A program made the position numbers and the translations under genes. Shown here in pieces: positions 11,352 to 22,199 of a DNA stretch of 64,000 nt; the stretch's first letter is position 1, and each line of letters starts with the position of its first letter. The notes beneath the pieces are model-generated. The model did no database searches. It was not told the DNA's origin and saw only the letters and a program-made list of their open reading frames with translations. The DNA comes from Alnus glutinosa (lineage: Eukaryota > Streptophyta > Magnoliopsida > Fagales > Betulaceae), in the NCBI RefSeq assembly GCF_958979055.1, contig NC_084894.1:27351616-27415615 (forward strand), in the 5' to 3' direction.

Positions 11352-13410
11352 GGAAAAAATACAATTTAGCCCTCAAATTATCAAAAAAAATTTTATGGCC
11401 TCTCAAACTACCAAGATTTGCATTTTGACCTCCAAAACTACCAAAATCTTTGAAAAATGCCAATTTTGACGAAATATCCACATAATACTCCCGCCATGTA
11501 TCATTTTTCAATTAAAAAAATTTCAAAAATTAAAATTCAAAAAATGACACATGGTAGGGATATTATGGAAATATTTCATCAAAATTGACATTTTTCAAAG
11601 GTTTTGGTAATTTGAAGAGCCATAGTGCAAGCTTTAGTAGTTTGTGTCACGCCCCCGTTTTGGGATAAGGGGATACGTGAACTTGAGCTTAGAAAAAGTA
11701 AAATCATCAACGAATTTATTTAAATAGGAAATAGACACAAGATATAGATTAATACTTATATTTTCATTTCATATATATATTAATAATATTTTCAGTTAGT
11801 ACATAATAAGCCAGGGATCACTAAAGAACACTGTTCATATACAAAAAACTCAGTCCGGTCTATGTCCGATTGCTTAGAGGGGGGCTTCTACTATTCTCCA
11901 AAGTAATTCGGTCCTGCAATGTCATTAAACTTTGCATAAACAAAAAAAAGAAGATCCCTGACTAAACACTACGATCAATCAAAGCAAACATAGATCCATT
12001 GGTCTGCATCAATGGGCCAAAACTACAGGTCGTCATAGGTTGCGACCCCTATAGGTACACCCGTTGAGGACATTGATGTGGAGCGCCATCTGAAAAGAAT
12101 TATAAGGGTAAGGAGTGGGTTCGACAACCCAATAAATAACACAACAAGGCATAAGATAGTAAAAAAAAATTAGAATTTGGTATTTTAGAATTTACAGTTA
12201 CAAATTGAGATAATAGAACAAATATGAATTATGTACATGCATTCTTCATTCATAGTGTGTACGTTTTATCTACCACTAGTCCACTTCCGCATCTTTACCA
12301 TGAGTGGTGCACGTTAGGCTCGTCCAAAAGACTGGTCCCGAAGGACCTATAGGTTCATCATGTCGTCACATCACAGGGGAGAGCTACCGGGTTAGGAAAC
12401 TCCCTAGGTGAGGATCCCCCGGTCGATAGGCCCACACTTTTGGTGTGGTCGCCCCGCTACCCATCATCATCATAAGATCCAGATCACATCATTATGATGC
12501 CGTGGAATTAAACTTTGTGTGATGCACATATAACATATATTAATGTAAAAAGAATCATCATTCATTAATTCCATTCATGTATAACACAGGCATTCTTTGA
12601 GAGCTTTAAAGCTTCTCCATTATCACATAGATCCTCAATCATAATTTTGCCATAAGTGAATCATCATAAGTAAATAAAGAAAGGTAATATTAAGGTTTTG
12701 GAAAAATATCCTTGACCTTCTTTTTTTAAAAAAAGTTTTTAATAAAATAAGGTCAGGGTTTTTAAAGTTGTGTTCCCTTACCGGTCATTCGAGTTTGGTT
12801 TGCTATCTTCTACCTGTTGGGTTGAGATTTCAAAATCGAGCTGAGTATTTTCTGAGGATTGAATTTCTGCTGATGCCTTCAAGCATGGCGAGAAGGGTGT
12901 TTAAATAGGGGAAGAAGGGAGCTATCGTGGCTTAAAGGGTAATGCATGAGCTCAACATGTAATTGTTTGGACTAAAATGTGGCGAGAGGGGTCAGATGGT
13001 TTTTGCAAAGTATCAATGGTTTTCAGCCATTCTGCAATGCGTAAGCGAAAAGAAAATGCAGTCTATCACAGGGGTAGTGAAAGGTGGAAGGCATGCATGT
13101 GGTTAAAAAAAAAACTTCTTTAATAAATCGGCGCCGTCCAAGTGAGCTGTTTTTTTTTTTTTTTTTTAGAGAACCAGGTACAAGCCCCTTCTAGTTTCTT
13201 CTAACATTTTTTTTTAAAAAAAAAAAAAATCTATAAAATAAAATTCATACAAGAATTAAAAAAAAAATACCCAATATTAAAAAAAAAATATTAATGATGT
13301 TAAAAAAATTCTTTTTTTTTTTTTCTTTTTTTTTTTTTGTGGGATGTCACAGTTTGGAAAGGCTATTCGGAGAAAGGGTGATAGTTTGGAGACTAAATTA
13401 TATTTTTTCC
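11352..13410. mobile_element. Palindromic Mutator-type element interrupted by a solo LTR
   Basis: The left end ggaaaaaatacaatttagcc is mirrored by the right end (reverse reading ggaaaaaatataatttagtc). The arms remain complementary for about 170 bases each: 'ccgccatgtatcattttt' on the left faces 'aaaaatgacacatggtaggg'. Flanks ttttttatt and ttttatatt agree at 8 of 9 positions, fitting a 9-bp duplication. The right arm is split by the LTR at 11645-13351. Without that insertion the element would be about 350 bp. It has no coding capacity. Confidence 0.75.
11645..13351. mobile_element. Solo LTR of an LTR retrotransposon (fossil)
   Basis: The element begins TGTCACGCCCCC and ends GGGATGTCACA, the TG..CA boundaries with short inverted ends expected of an LTR. 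It is bracketed by the perfect 5-bp target duplication GTTTG (11640-11644 and 13352-13356). About 1.7 kb separate the ends. No internal coding region, primer-binding site or second LTR is present, so it is a solo LTR left by recombination. The length and structure suggest the Ty3/gypsy group, but that is inference. Intact target duplications argue against great age; a solo LTR cannot be dated internally. Confidence 0.8.
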
Positions 13411-14163
13411 TTTTATATTTTATATTTTATTTTTTTATCTTAATCTCTTCGTATTTCAATTTATAAACTATATTTATTTGTACAAGTGAAAGTGAAACAA
13501 TGAAATAAATTATGGTTATATCATATATGGTCAAAACAATTTAGCCTTACAAATTTGGGTAAAACCATGCAATTTACGTATATTCGAAATTAAAACATTT
13601 ATTTTGTTATTATGTTAAATTATAATTATATACAACATTTAAATAAATAATAATAATAAGTTAAGTAATATTTTAACACCTATTACCATCGAATCAAGTT
13701 TGGGCAATTTAACCATATGTGACAGTATGGTATGATTTTGACAACAATGACTTTAAGAAATAGCGGCTTGACAAAATGGGCGTCTCTCGAGGTGGACTTA
13801 ACTCATATTCATTTTTAAAAAAGCAACGGTAAATACTACGCTTTTATTTTATTGGATTAACGTGACAATGTTCATCGGATGGGAATGTAATATATAATAT
13901 TATTCTTTTCAAAATTTAAAAAACCCATTTCTCATTTGGATTTCGTTTTCTGAATCTAACTCTTAGATTTTCATGAACTTTTCGAATGAATTCAATCAAT
14001 AAGTCAAGTTCGGTTGGGTTTTGACCCTGATAAACATGCCCAGTCCAAACGATTTTTACCTACGTGCATTAATACCAATAAATAATTGATGCAAAAAATA
14101 CCTAACTTGCTGGTTTTTATCCAACCAGCAGGACAATGATCATCTCAATTTCATTTGAATAAG

Positions 14164-14273
14164 GATTTAAAGTTAGTGTATTTAACGGTGTACATGATGC
14201 TATATTATTTAAATTTTTAAAAGATGTACCAACATTGATATCATGTACACCGTTAAATATATAAACTTTAAAT
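14164..14273. repeat. Small hairpin element, about 110 bp
   Basis: The left arm (gatttaaag ... tttaacggtgtacatgat) pairs with the right arm (atcatgtacaccgttaaa ... ctttaaat) around an AT-rich loop. This is the structure of a miniature foldback transposon; target duplications are not clear. Confidence 0.65.
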
Positions 14274-14838
14274 TCTGATCATGAAATAGATACTATCAAT
14301 TTAATTTTAAATAGAGAGGATCATATTCCCCCGCCCGCATGGTTTTTACCTACAAATAACAATAAATACCAAATCCTAGCTGTCATTAATTGAAAGGCCA
14401 TAGAAATTTAGACCTAGTATGGATTAAGTAGGAAAAAAAAAAGAGTCAAATTCTAAGTTTTTTTTCAAGTAACCAAATTTCCACCTTGCATATTCATAAT
14501 TTCATCCCTTGAAATATAGCTTGGGAAAGATGGAAACATTTAATTGTATGTATGGACCACATCCTTCGGCCCACATTTCTCGACCCAATTACAAATACAA
14601 AAGGGCTTTGATTGATTTGTTTGTACGGACTCATCTATATTCCAGAGACGGCGGCCTCCCTATTAATTGAGTCTATAAGGGCAATCTATGAGATGATAAA
14701 GAAAAAAGTTTTTTATTTTTAAATTGGATCAAATTTTTTTTTTCTAACCTAATTTGAAAATCTCTCCAATTTATGTGCTATTCAATTATTTTTTTTTTTA
14801 AATACAAAATTATTTTTCCCAGAACAATTTTTTTTTTG

Positions 14839-15521
14839 GGATAATTGCATCGTTAGACCCTGTGCTATGCCATAATTATTTTTCACTCCTTATGGTTTAA
14901 AAAGTTTATGAGAGGTCCTTGTAGTTAGTAATAATTACAAATCGATCCCTAGAGTCAAATTTTGTTAAAAATTTTAACAGATTTTGTCAAATGTCACGTC
15001 AGCACCACGTGTCGCTAATAAGATAGCGACACGTGTCAATCTTAATAAAAAATATAAATTTATTAATGAATAAATAAATATACTTATTTTTTTAAAAAAA
15101 AACAAAAAACAAAAAAGAAAAAAAAGAAAAAAGAAAAAAGGGAAGGCAAGGGGTGGCCCAGCCACCCCCAGCCAATGGGCGTGGCTGCTTGCTACCCCCA
15201 GTGGCCAACGGGGGTGGCCGCGGCCTCCCCAGTGGCTGGGGGTGGCTAGGCCACCCCTTGCGTTCTTTTTTCTTTTGTTTTTTTTTTTTTTTTTTTTTTT
15301 AAAAAATAAGTATATTTATTTATTTATTAATAAACTTATATTTTTTTATTAGTGGTGCTAACGTAGTATTTGACAAAATTTGTTAAAATTTTTAACAGAA
15401 TTTGACTTTAGGGATCGATTTGTAATTATTACTAACTACAATGACTTTTCATGAATTTTTTAAACCATAGAGAGGAAAAAATAATTATGGCATACCACAA
15501 AGACCAATAGTGTAATTATCC
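14839..15521. mobile_element. Palindromic foldback element with GC-rich core, copy 1
   Basis: The termini ggataattgcatcgttagac and (reverse reading) ggataattacactattggtc pair. The arms continue through 'ttttaacaga.tttgtcaaat' and an 'acacgtgtc' segment. The centre (about 15140-15260) is a GC-rich block of 'ggggtggc..gccacccc' motifs in an AT-rich element. It shares arms and core with the copy at 27292-27929. No transposase is encoded. A flanking 85-bp direct repeat lies on both sides (14732-14815 and 15522-15605). Confidence 0.75.
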
Positions 15522-16203
15522 ATTTTTTTTTTCTAACCTAATTTGAAAATATCTCCAATTTATGTGCTATTCAATTATTTTTTTTTTCTATTAAATATAA
15601 ATGTAATTATATCAAAATTATTTTTTCTAGGCCCCTCCCTCCCTCCCTCCCTTTTTTTTTTTTAAAAAAAAAAAATAATAAAATAAAATTTCCTATACGT
15701 TTGTCTATTGTACCAAAAAATAAAATAAAAATACTCTTCTTTCAAGAATTTAAGTGAAGAAATTTGAATATATATGATGCACCCATTAAAAAAAAGAAAG
15801 AAAGAATTTAATTGGTGAGAGATTATGTACATGAATCAAAGCTGGCAAAATATAATTAGTCTAACAAAAAAAAAAAAAAAAAAGATAAAAAAGGATCAAG
15901 CTTGATCAAAATTATAGTAGCATGGAGGGGAGACCAATAAAAAATAAATCAAATTTTTTAATATTATATTAATATATTGAACAAAATTTTAAATTATCTA
16001 ATTGATAAACCTAAAAGTGGTGATGGGCCTTGACAGATATCCAGGCCCAGCTCCAGTACTAATTTGATCTCCTGCAGCGTTCTACATTGATGGGTCAGGC
16101 CCAGTACATTTCTCGAAACACAATCGAAGAAAAACTTTATTTTTTTGGATCATCCAACATTCCAACTGAATAGTCTGATAATTACGAGCAGTGCTCCGGA
16201 GAA

Positions 16204-16282
16204 TCCGGAAATTTTGCTTCTCCATGGCATACTTGTAATTATTATAATTACAAGTATGCCATTGTAAAGGAAAATTTCCGGA
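16204..16282. repeat. Near-perfect palindrome (hairpin), about 79 bp
   Basis: The arms tccggaaattttgcttctcc and ggaaaatttccgga enclose a longer inner arm, 'atggcatacttgtaatta' against its exact reverse complement (18 bp each side). If transcribed it would fold into a strong hairpin. It is most likely a miniature transposon, with a 'gataattacg' copy on each side (16179 and 16300 areas). Confidence 0.65.
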
Positions 16283-16613
16283 TGACCCATGCATTACCCG
16301 ATAATTACGGGACTTTCCTTAAAAACGACCTCCTAGAGGGGGGACTCATGGAAAGTGGAAACCACGTTGTTGGTCAAGGAAAGATACATATGAAGCTGCA
16401 AAGCTACCCATTTCAGTTGACTTCTCTTCCTCTCGGATTCTCATTTCCATGGAGGGATTGAGAAGATTGGCAGCATGCATGCATTGGAAACTCGAACCTT
16501 GTACAAAGTCACAAGTGGTCCATTACCGGCCTTGTTACGCTCAAATGCCTCAATCGCGTGCAGAAAATTCAACCCTAGCTCGAACTTTTTGTAAAGTTTT
16601 TAGAACAATTAAT

Positions 16614-16925
16614 AATTTAACATTGTATCAGGACATAGTTCGTGAGTTTGAATAATTGAGTTCTAGGGTTTGTCCCTACTTATTTTGAGGACTTTTTTAG
16701 AAATTTTATAATTTAACATTGTATCAGGACATAGCTCGTGAGTTTGAATAATTGAGTTCTAGGGTTTGTCCCTACTTATTTTGAGGACTTTTTTAGAAAT
16801 TTTATTCTCGTTTGAAGGTTCAAGTTCACATTATGATTGAATATTTGAGCTCTAGAGTTTGTCCCTATATATTTTGATGACTTTTTTAGGTATTTTATTC
16901 TCGTTTGGAGGTTCAAGTTCATATG
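16614..16925. repeat. Tandem repeat, period 96 bp, about three units
   Basis: The phrase aatttaacattgtatcagga begins at 16614 and 16710 with nearly identical following sequence through 'gaggacttttttagaaattt'. A third, diverged unit lacks its first part ('gaatatttgagctctagag' onward). The 'gtatcaggaca..gagttt' phrase resembles the box-B area of tRNA-derived SINE relics common in plants, which is inference only. Confidence 0.75.
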
Positions 16926-17473
16926 ATGTTTTTTCATCTAGCTACTAATTTATTCGACACTATAATTTTGTCATGGGATACAAAATACAGCATTACAAAT
17001 GCATCTTGTTCAGAATTTTGTGAGTATTGTCAAACTAGTTTTAGTTTTGTTTTGTTGGCCGATTCTTCTGCTGAGCAATTAATGAGTTAATTAGGTGATT
17101 GTCTAAGGCTAACAATAGAATAAGGCTTCCGAATAGTAGCAATTAATGTTGATAATTTTTTTTTTTTAAAAAAAAAAAAAATTTATGACCGAAATCTTTT
17201 TAAGGTAGGGCCACTTCCAAATAGTAGTAATGTTGATAATATTGTTAAAAAAAAATAACAAGTTTGTGGGAAAAGATTAAGGTACCTTCCACAACAAAAA
17301 AAAAAAAAAAAAGAAGAAGAAGAAGAAGAAGAAGAAAAAGAAGAAGATTTATGGGGAATACAACCATTTTGAAAAATAAAGTAAAATAAAGAAGCACACA
17401 CAAAAACATAATTAGGGTGCATTATTTCTCTTGAAAACTAGTCAATGCCCAATAAGCCTCTCTTTTCTCTATG

Positions 17474-17605
17474 GAGATTTGATTCTTGCACTATACCATC
17501 ACAACAACCTCTCACATGAGGGTAGGCGCCAGTGTGTGGGACTCACCATCATGTGAGGAGTTGTTGTGCAGTTGTTGTATTAGTGTTGTAAATCTAACAT
17601 TTTCC
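17474..17605. mobile_element. Mutator-type MITE, 132 bp, 9-bp target duplication
   Basis: Perfect 9-bp duplications TTCTCTATG lie at 17465-17473 and 17606-17614. The inside is a hairpin built from 'acaacaacctctcacatgag' and 'catgtgaggagttgttgt'. It belongs to the same family as the element at 26716-26859, whose core also reads 'cctcacatgagggt'. Confidence 0.8.
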
Positions 17606-18309
17606 TTCTCTATGTGATTGTTGGTTTTGTGTGTGTGTGTGTGAATTCTAGAATCTCCTACACACATATAAACACCAATTTAAAAATCAAAATCTAACAA
17701 ACACTCCCCTCCACCCTCTATCTCTCTCTATAAAATTACCAAAGTACTCGGTTAAGAATTGAATATAAAGACTTAATTAATAATTTTACATTCCAAAAAA
17801 TAAGAAAAATGATTTTCATATAAAACAATAAAATAAATGACACATCTGAATCCCACATATTTAATAATAATTTTATAAAAAATCGTAAAAAAAAATAAAA
17901 ATAACTCCAAAAAACATTTATTTGATAATTAAATTGGTCATTCATTGAAAAGAACAATAATAGGAGGCAACAATTATTTGAGCCTCTCTTATTTGTTAAT
18001 TGTGCATGCACAAGCCATAAGCAAACAAAGAATTTTACGGCACCAACCTCTTTGGTCGTCCTGTACTACGTTAGTGCCGTTTGTACATGTGCGATGTACT
18101 ATAATAGTGTGGTCGCGATACCTGCCCTCTTCTCGACCATAAATTCAACAAACATACAATCTATCAAACAGTGCGCTACTTTGGCTCTGTTTGTTAATAA
18201 TCTTTTTCTTTTTATTTTTATTTTTAAAATATATTCTGATCTTATATAAAAATGAAAGTAATTGTAATTATTTTAACTGTAAATATGTAAATATTTTAAA
18301 TATAATATA

Positions 18310-18800
18310 GGATTAATAAATATATTTTGGCCTCTTCAATTAACTGCCATTTTTTATTTATTTTTATGAATGGACATGCGTGACACTTAAGTCCATCTAA
18401 CTAAGTCCCTCCGTTGTTAGGTTTGACCGTTAGAATGAATGAAAAAACCATGTTTGACTAAATTTTTCTAAAACTATCATCGTTTTGACGCTTGATAAAT
18501 CAAATTTATTCATTATATTTATTAATTAATAAAAAAGCCTTTTTTTTAGCTTTTTTCAAAAAAAAAAAAGAAATTGGGAAACGTGGGTTGCTCGCGAGCC
18601 TCCCCCACCTTGATTTTGGGTGGCCGAACATGGGGCGGTTCGGCCACCCAAAATCTCAAGATCCGTTGTTTTATTATTATTATTTTTTAAAATATTATTT
18701 TTGTTTTAATTTGTTTTTATTATCTTATTATTTTGGTTGTCAAGAAATGAATGGTACTATTGAAAGAATGAAAGAAAGGTAGTCACGTGGCACGTAACTA
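18310..18800. mobile_element. Partial element with the GC-rich core
   Basis: A short palindrome, ttttgggtggccgaac / gttcggccacccaaaa (about 18615-18654), sits in AT-rich sequence with a left part containing 'agtccctccgttgttagg'. This resembles the layout of the foldback elements elsewhere in the window, but a matching right arm is not evident, so it is probably truncated. The 96-residue open frame across it is not believed. Confidence 0.35.
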
Positions 18801-20805
18801 CTTTTCCATTCAAACAAACAGCAACCTCAAATGAAGTGGCTTAAATGCAACAAATTAATAGTTATATACATTCAAAACCGAGGGAGGGGAAAGGCCGCCA
18901 TGGCCCCTTAGTTCCGGCCATGCTTTGATTAGCCCTAAGGAAAGTGCTATATACTTATCAGGTCAGAGACAGCTACGTGCATATATATATATATATATAC
19001 ACACAAAGGAAGATGCAAAATTCGAATTAACTTAGTTTATGGCTATCTATTTCAATTGACTCTCGGATCCTCGATCATTTCCTCGGAGATATTAATTAAG
19101 ATAGGTCGAATGCTGGAAACTATTGCATGTACGAAAGTAAATGGTCCACATGTTTATTTCACTCCACGCATCGACCATGGAAAATACATGCAGTGTTGGC
19201 TCAAACTTTCTTCAAAACAGTTTCAGGGTCCTTTATCATCAGAAAACGACTGCAGTCGTTTTGGCTGTGTCGTGTGTGTGTGGTCTCCACCTGTACGTAC
19301 AACATTTATTCATTCTTGGGGGTTTCTGGAGCCTGCATTTTCTAAAGGGTCCGCCCAAGAACTTTGTGAAAAAATCAGTCGACATTCATCTGATTTTTAT
19401 ATTCTAGCTGCTGCAAACATCTTTCCTTTTTACTCGGTGTGAATCTGTATTAATAATATCTTTTCTCTTCCTCTTTCTGTATTTGGATGCAGAATTTTTT
19501 TTGTCAAAAAGGTGTCTGATAGTGGCCTAGCTCCTCCTCCATCTATATGCTTAATTATTATATAATACAGCAGCCTTGTTTCTGAGATCATGCTATTAAG
19601 GGTCTTTTCGGATTTAACGTGCAGCTTAAAAGATAGTGATTTGAAAGTGCGTTTTTTAAAAGTACAGTTAAGCGTTTGAGAGACAATTTGAACCAACAAA
19701 ACAAATGCAAACACCACTTACTTGCTCATAATCCCCGCGTGTTCCACTCACTCCAAATTTTTTTTTTTTTTTTTCTGTAAAGGACAAAAGCCACTTTGAA
19801 GAACCAAATTAAAGTCCATTGCTACATGATGTTAGCTTTGTGATAAGCCCTTTTCCATTTTCCCATCTTTCATCCATCCATTCAATTAAACTTAGCACAT
19901 ATCACCATCAGCATGGCCACTGGCCACCATTATCCTAATTACCATCAATCCATCATGCTGCTAATTATCATCTTTACAAACCGGCACAAGGGTCTTTTCT
20001 TTTTTATTAAAATATTAATTAAATGATTAAATTCACAATTTCTTATTAACCTAAGCTTTTGGAATAAGCGATAATTTAACATGATATTTGAGCCGGAGGT
20101 CATGAGTTCGAACTTTAATTTTGACTCGACAGTTCGCCTCATTTTAATTAAATATTTAACATATATGTTGGGCCGTGTTCACTTTTGGAACAAATGATGA
20201 TTTAACGCTTTGGGTTTGTTCATCATCTTTTTGTTTTTCACTATAAAGAGGCTTACTTCTTTGGCATGAGATTATGCCTGCGCACCTAACTGATGATGAT
20301 GATGATGATGCAGCTTTATCTACTAGTGACATGAAACCCCAACCAACAATTTTTTCTCCACATGAACAAGCTGCTAGGGCTGTGGATGATATATATTGCA
20401 GATATACATCCAAATTAAAGTTTGAACCAACACATATCATGTTCTGTTTCATTTCAATGCAATTCTGAATTGTCAGTATGCTGTTGTGGCATGTTAGGAA
20501 GATCGTCCGATGGGACTGAACAGAGGAGGGGGGGAGGGACGTCGGGTCCAGCAAAAACTTTTATCTGAGAGGAAGGGACAAAAGCTGGACCGCTGGCCTT
20601 ATTGATTAGTCTGAATCACGAAGCGAAAAATCTAGTTGGGAAGAGGGACAAAAAAGGTGCCACCTATTTAAGGAAATCTTTTGAGATTTTGTGTCACCGA
20701 TGTGAAAGGAACAAGAGGAAAGCCCCCACCAGGAGAGATGGATGGACTTATCAAACAATACATGAGAGGGTGGGGTTTCTTTTGGTTTGATTTCATATGT
20801 ATTTG
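18801..20805. other. Region downstream of the HLS1-like gene, no gene accepted
   Basis: Three overlapping open frames at 19056-19442 (up to 128 residues) match no family I recognise and lack clear coding character. An aspartate-rich frame at 20274 comes from a (GAT)n run. A possible SINE-like relic lies at 20048-20165. Confidence 0.4.
20048..20165 (+). repeat. SINE-like relic with box-B motif (tentative)
   Basis: The phrase 'ataatttaacatgatatttgagc' is followed by 'catgagttcgaact', which resembles the tRNA-derived head (box B GGTTCGANNCC) of plant SINEs. Similar phrases occur near 16620 and 25270. No tail or target duplication is visible. Confidence 0.3.
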
Positions 20806-22068
20806 TCATACCTCCCTGGGGTCTACAAAAAGAGCTCTTTCTGGTGGGGTTTTTGTCAATTCTTCATGGACTAGTTCGTTTTTCAAGGCCTTCATGCACC
20901 ACAAATCTTCCAGGCATGAGAGCAGTTTCCAGTGCGGGATGTGATGTCTCACCGTGTCGTGACCTGCCACTTCTGTTACAATAACCTTACAGTCCTTGTT
21001 AGACTTTGCAGCCATGTTGTGCACAAATTGGCACAAGCTCCTCACCAGCTTTCCCGACAACGGTCCATCCTTGTGAACCCCGTACATGAAGTAGAATCCA
21101 AAAGGGTGGAAAAAATCTGGCAGCGAAGGAAGCTTAAAGCACGGGAAAAATTTGTCCATCAATCTTGAGCTTTTGGTGTATAGTAAGCATGATAATGGCG
21201 CTTTCCCAAGCCTTAGCTTGAACAGTTCGCCGCTGTTCCACACGCTAAGCATGGCCCAACTGCTCGGAACCTGCCCACCACGCCCGAAAGACTCGCCTCT
21301 AGGATAAGCAACCCACGTCCCCAAGCTCAGCTTGTTTCTCAGCACGTTGTGTATGTCATGCGGGAAGAACTCCATCGACGCCATGAATTTTCTGTACAGA
21401 AATTCGGCTTCTTCTATCCTGATCTTCTGTATCACGACGTTGGATGAAATATGAAGCGGGTGGCAGTTTACCGGGTTGACGAGCATAGCCGGTGTCCTGA
21501 ACTTGATGTAGCCGAACTTGTCCACGAAGAGGTTGACCGAGGCGTCGTTGTCTTTCTCGGTGGCCATGTATGCAAGATCAACGTCGTTGGCAATGAACCA
21601 CTCCTCCAGGCGTCGCACTAGGCTCGAGCCAATCCCTTTTCGTCGATGAAGTGGCGCAACCCTTAGGCCTAAGATGTAGCCCACCCTGGCAAGATCTCTA
21701 GGACGCCCATGAACGGTGACAACCTTTATAGAGCCTTGAATGACACCAATCAGTTCCCTGTCCAACTCCGCTACCTAACACATCACGAATATTTATATAT
21801 ATATATGTAACTTCTTTTCGATTAGACAATAATGGTGCGAAGAAATTAAAATCAAAGAAGAAATATTAGATGAAGGAAAAGTTTAGTGTACCAGCATCTT
21901 GTACATGGGACTGTTTCGAATTCTACAAATGGGGTCACCCATAGTGTCTGTGAAGAGATATACGCGTTCTGATGGCCCTACCTCGCATCTTCTTTCAAGA
22001 TCTTCCACTCTAGCTCTATCGCCCTGCCCATCATAGCTTCGAATTATCGCCTCCTCCTCAAACCCCAT
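20806..22068 (-). CDS. HLS1L: HOOKLESS1-like probable N-acetyltransferase
   Basis: Two exons, 22068-21892 and 21774-20806, with a 117-bp GT..AG intron; the product is 381 residues, against roughly 400 for Arabidopsis HLS1. HLS1-type proteins are nuclear GNAT-fold acetyltransferase homologues that link ethylene, auxin and light signals in apical hook bending and other growth responses; this is family knowledge. The N-terminus (IIRSYDGQGDRARVEDLERR) matches the family start. GNAT motif A is visible as LRVAPLHRRKGIGSSLV, with the acetyl-CoA loop R103-R-K-G-I-G108. The segment AYMATEKDNDASVNLF follows, as in HLS1. The C-terminal HLS1-specific half ends with ALFVDPREV. A TATA box lies about 100 bases upstream of the ATG, with a CT-rich leader between. 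It could be one of several HLS1-like paralogues; which one is not decidable here. Confidence 0.92.
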
Positions 22069-22162
22069 TCAAATCCAATGCATAAACAAGCATGCAATAG
22101 AAATGAGAGCTCAGAGCTCTCTCTCTCACTCACTCTCTCTGTGTCTCTCTGTTTCTCTCTGT

Positions 22163-22171
22163 CTATTTATA
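22163..22171 (-). promoter_or_regulatory. TATA box of the HLS1-like gene
   Basis: On the minus strand TATAAATAG occurs 95-103 bases upstream of the ATG, followed by a CT-rich leader. Spacing and consensus fit a plant core promoter. The adjoining TATA-dinucleotide repeat makes the exact site uncertain. Confidence 0.5.
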
Positions 22172-22199
22172 TGTATATATGTATATATATATATATGCT

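Noticed and set aside
19056-19442. Open frame of 128 residues and two overlapping frames
   Set aside because: No recognisable domain, three frames open at once, and no splice or promoter context; most likely chance.
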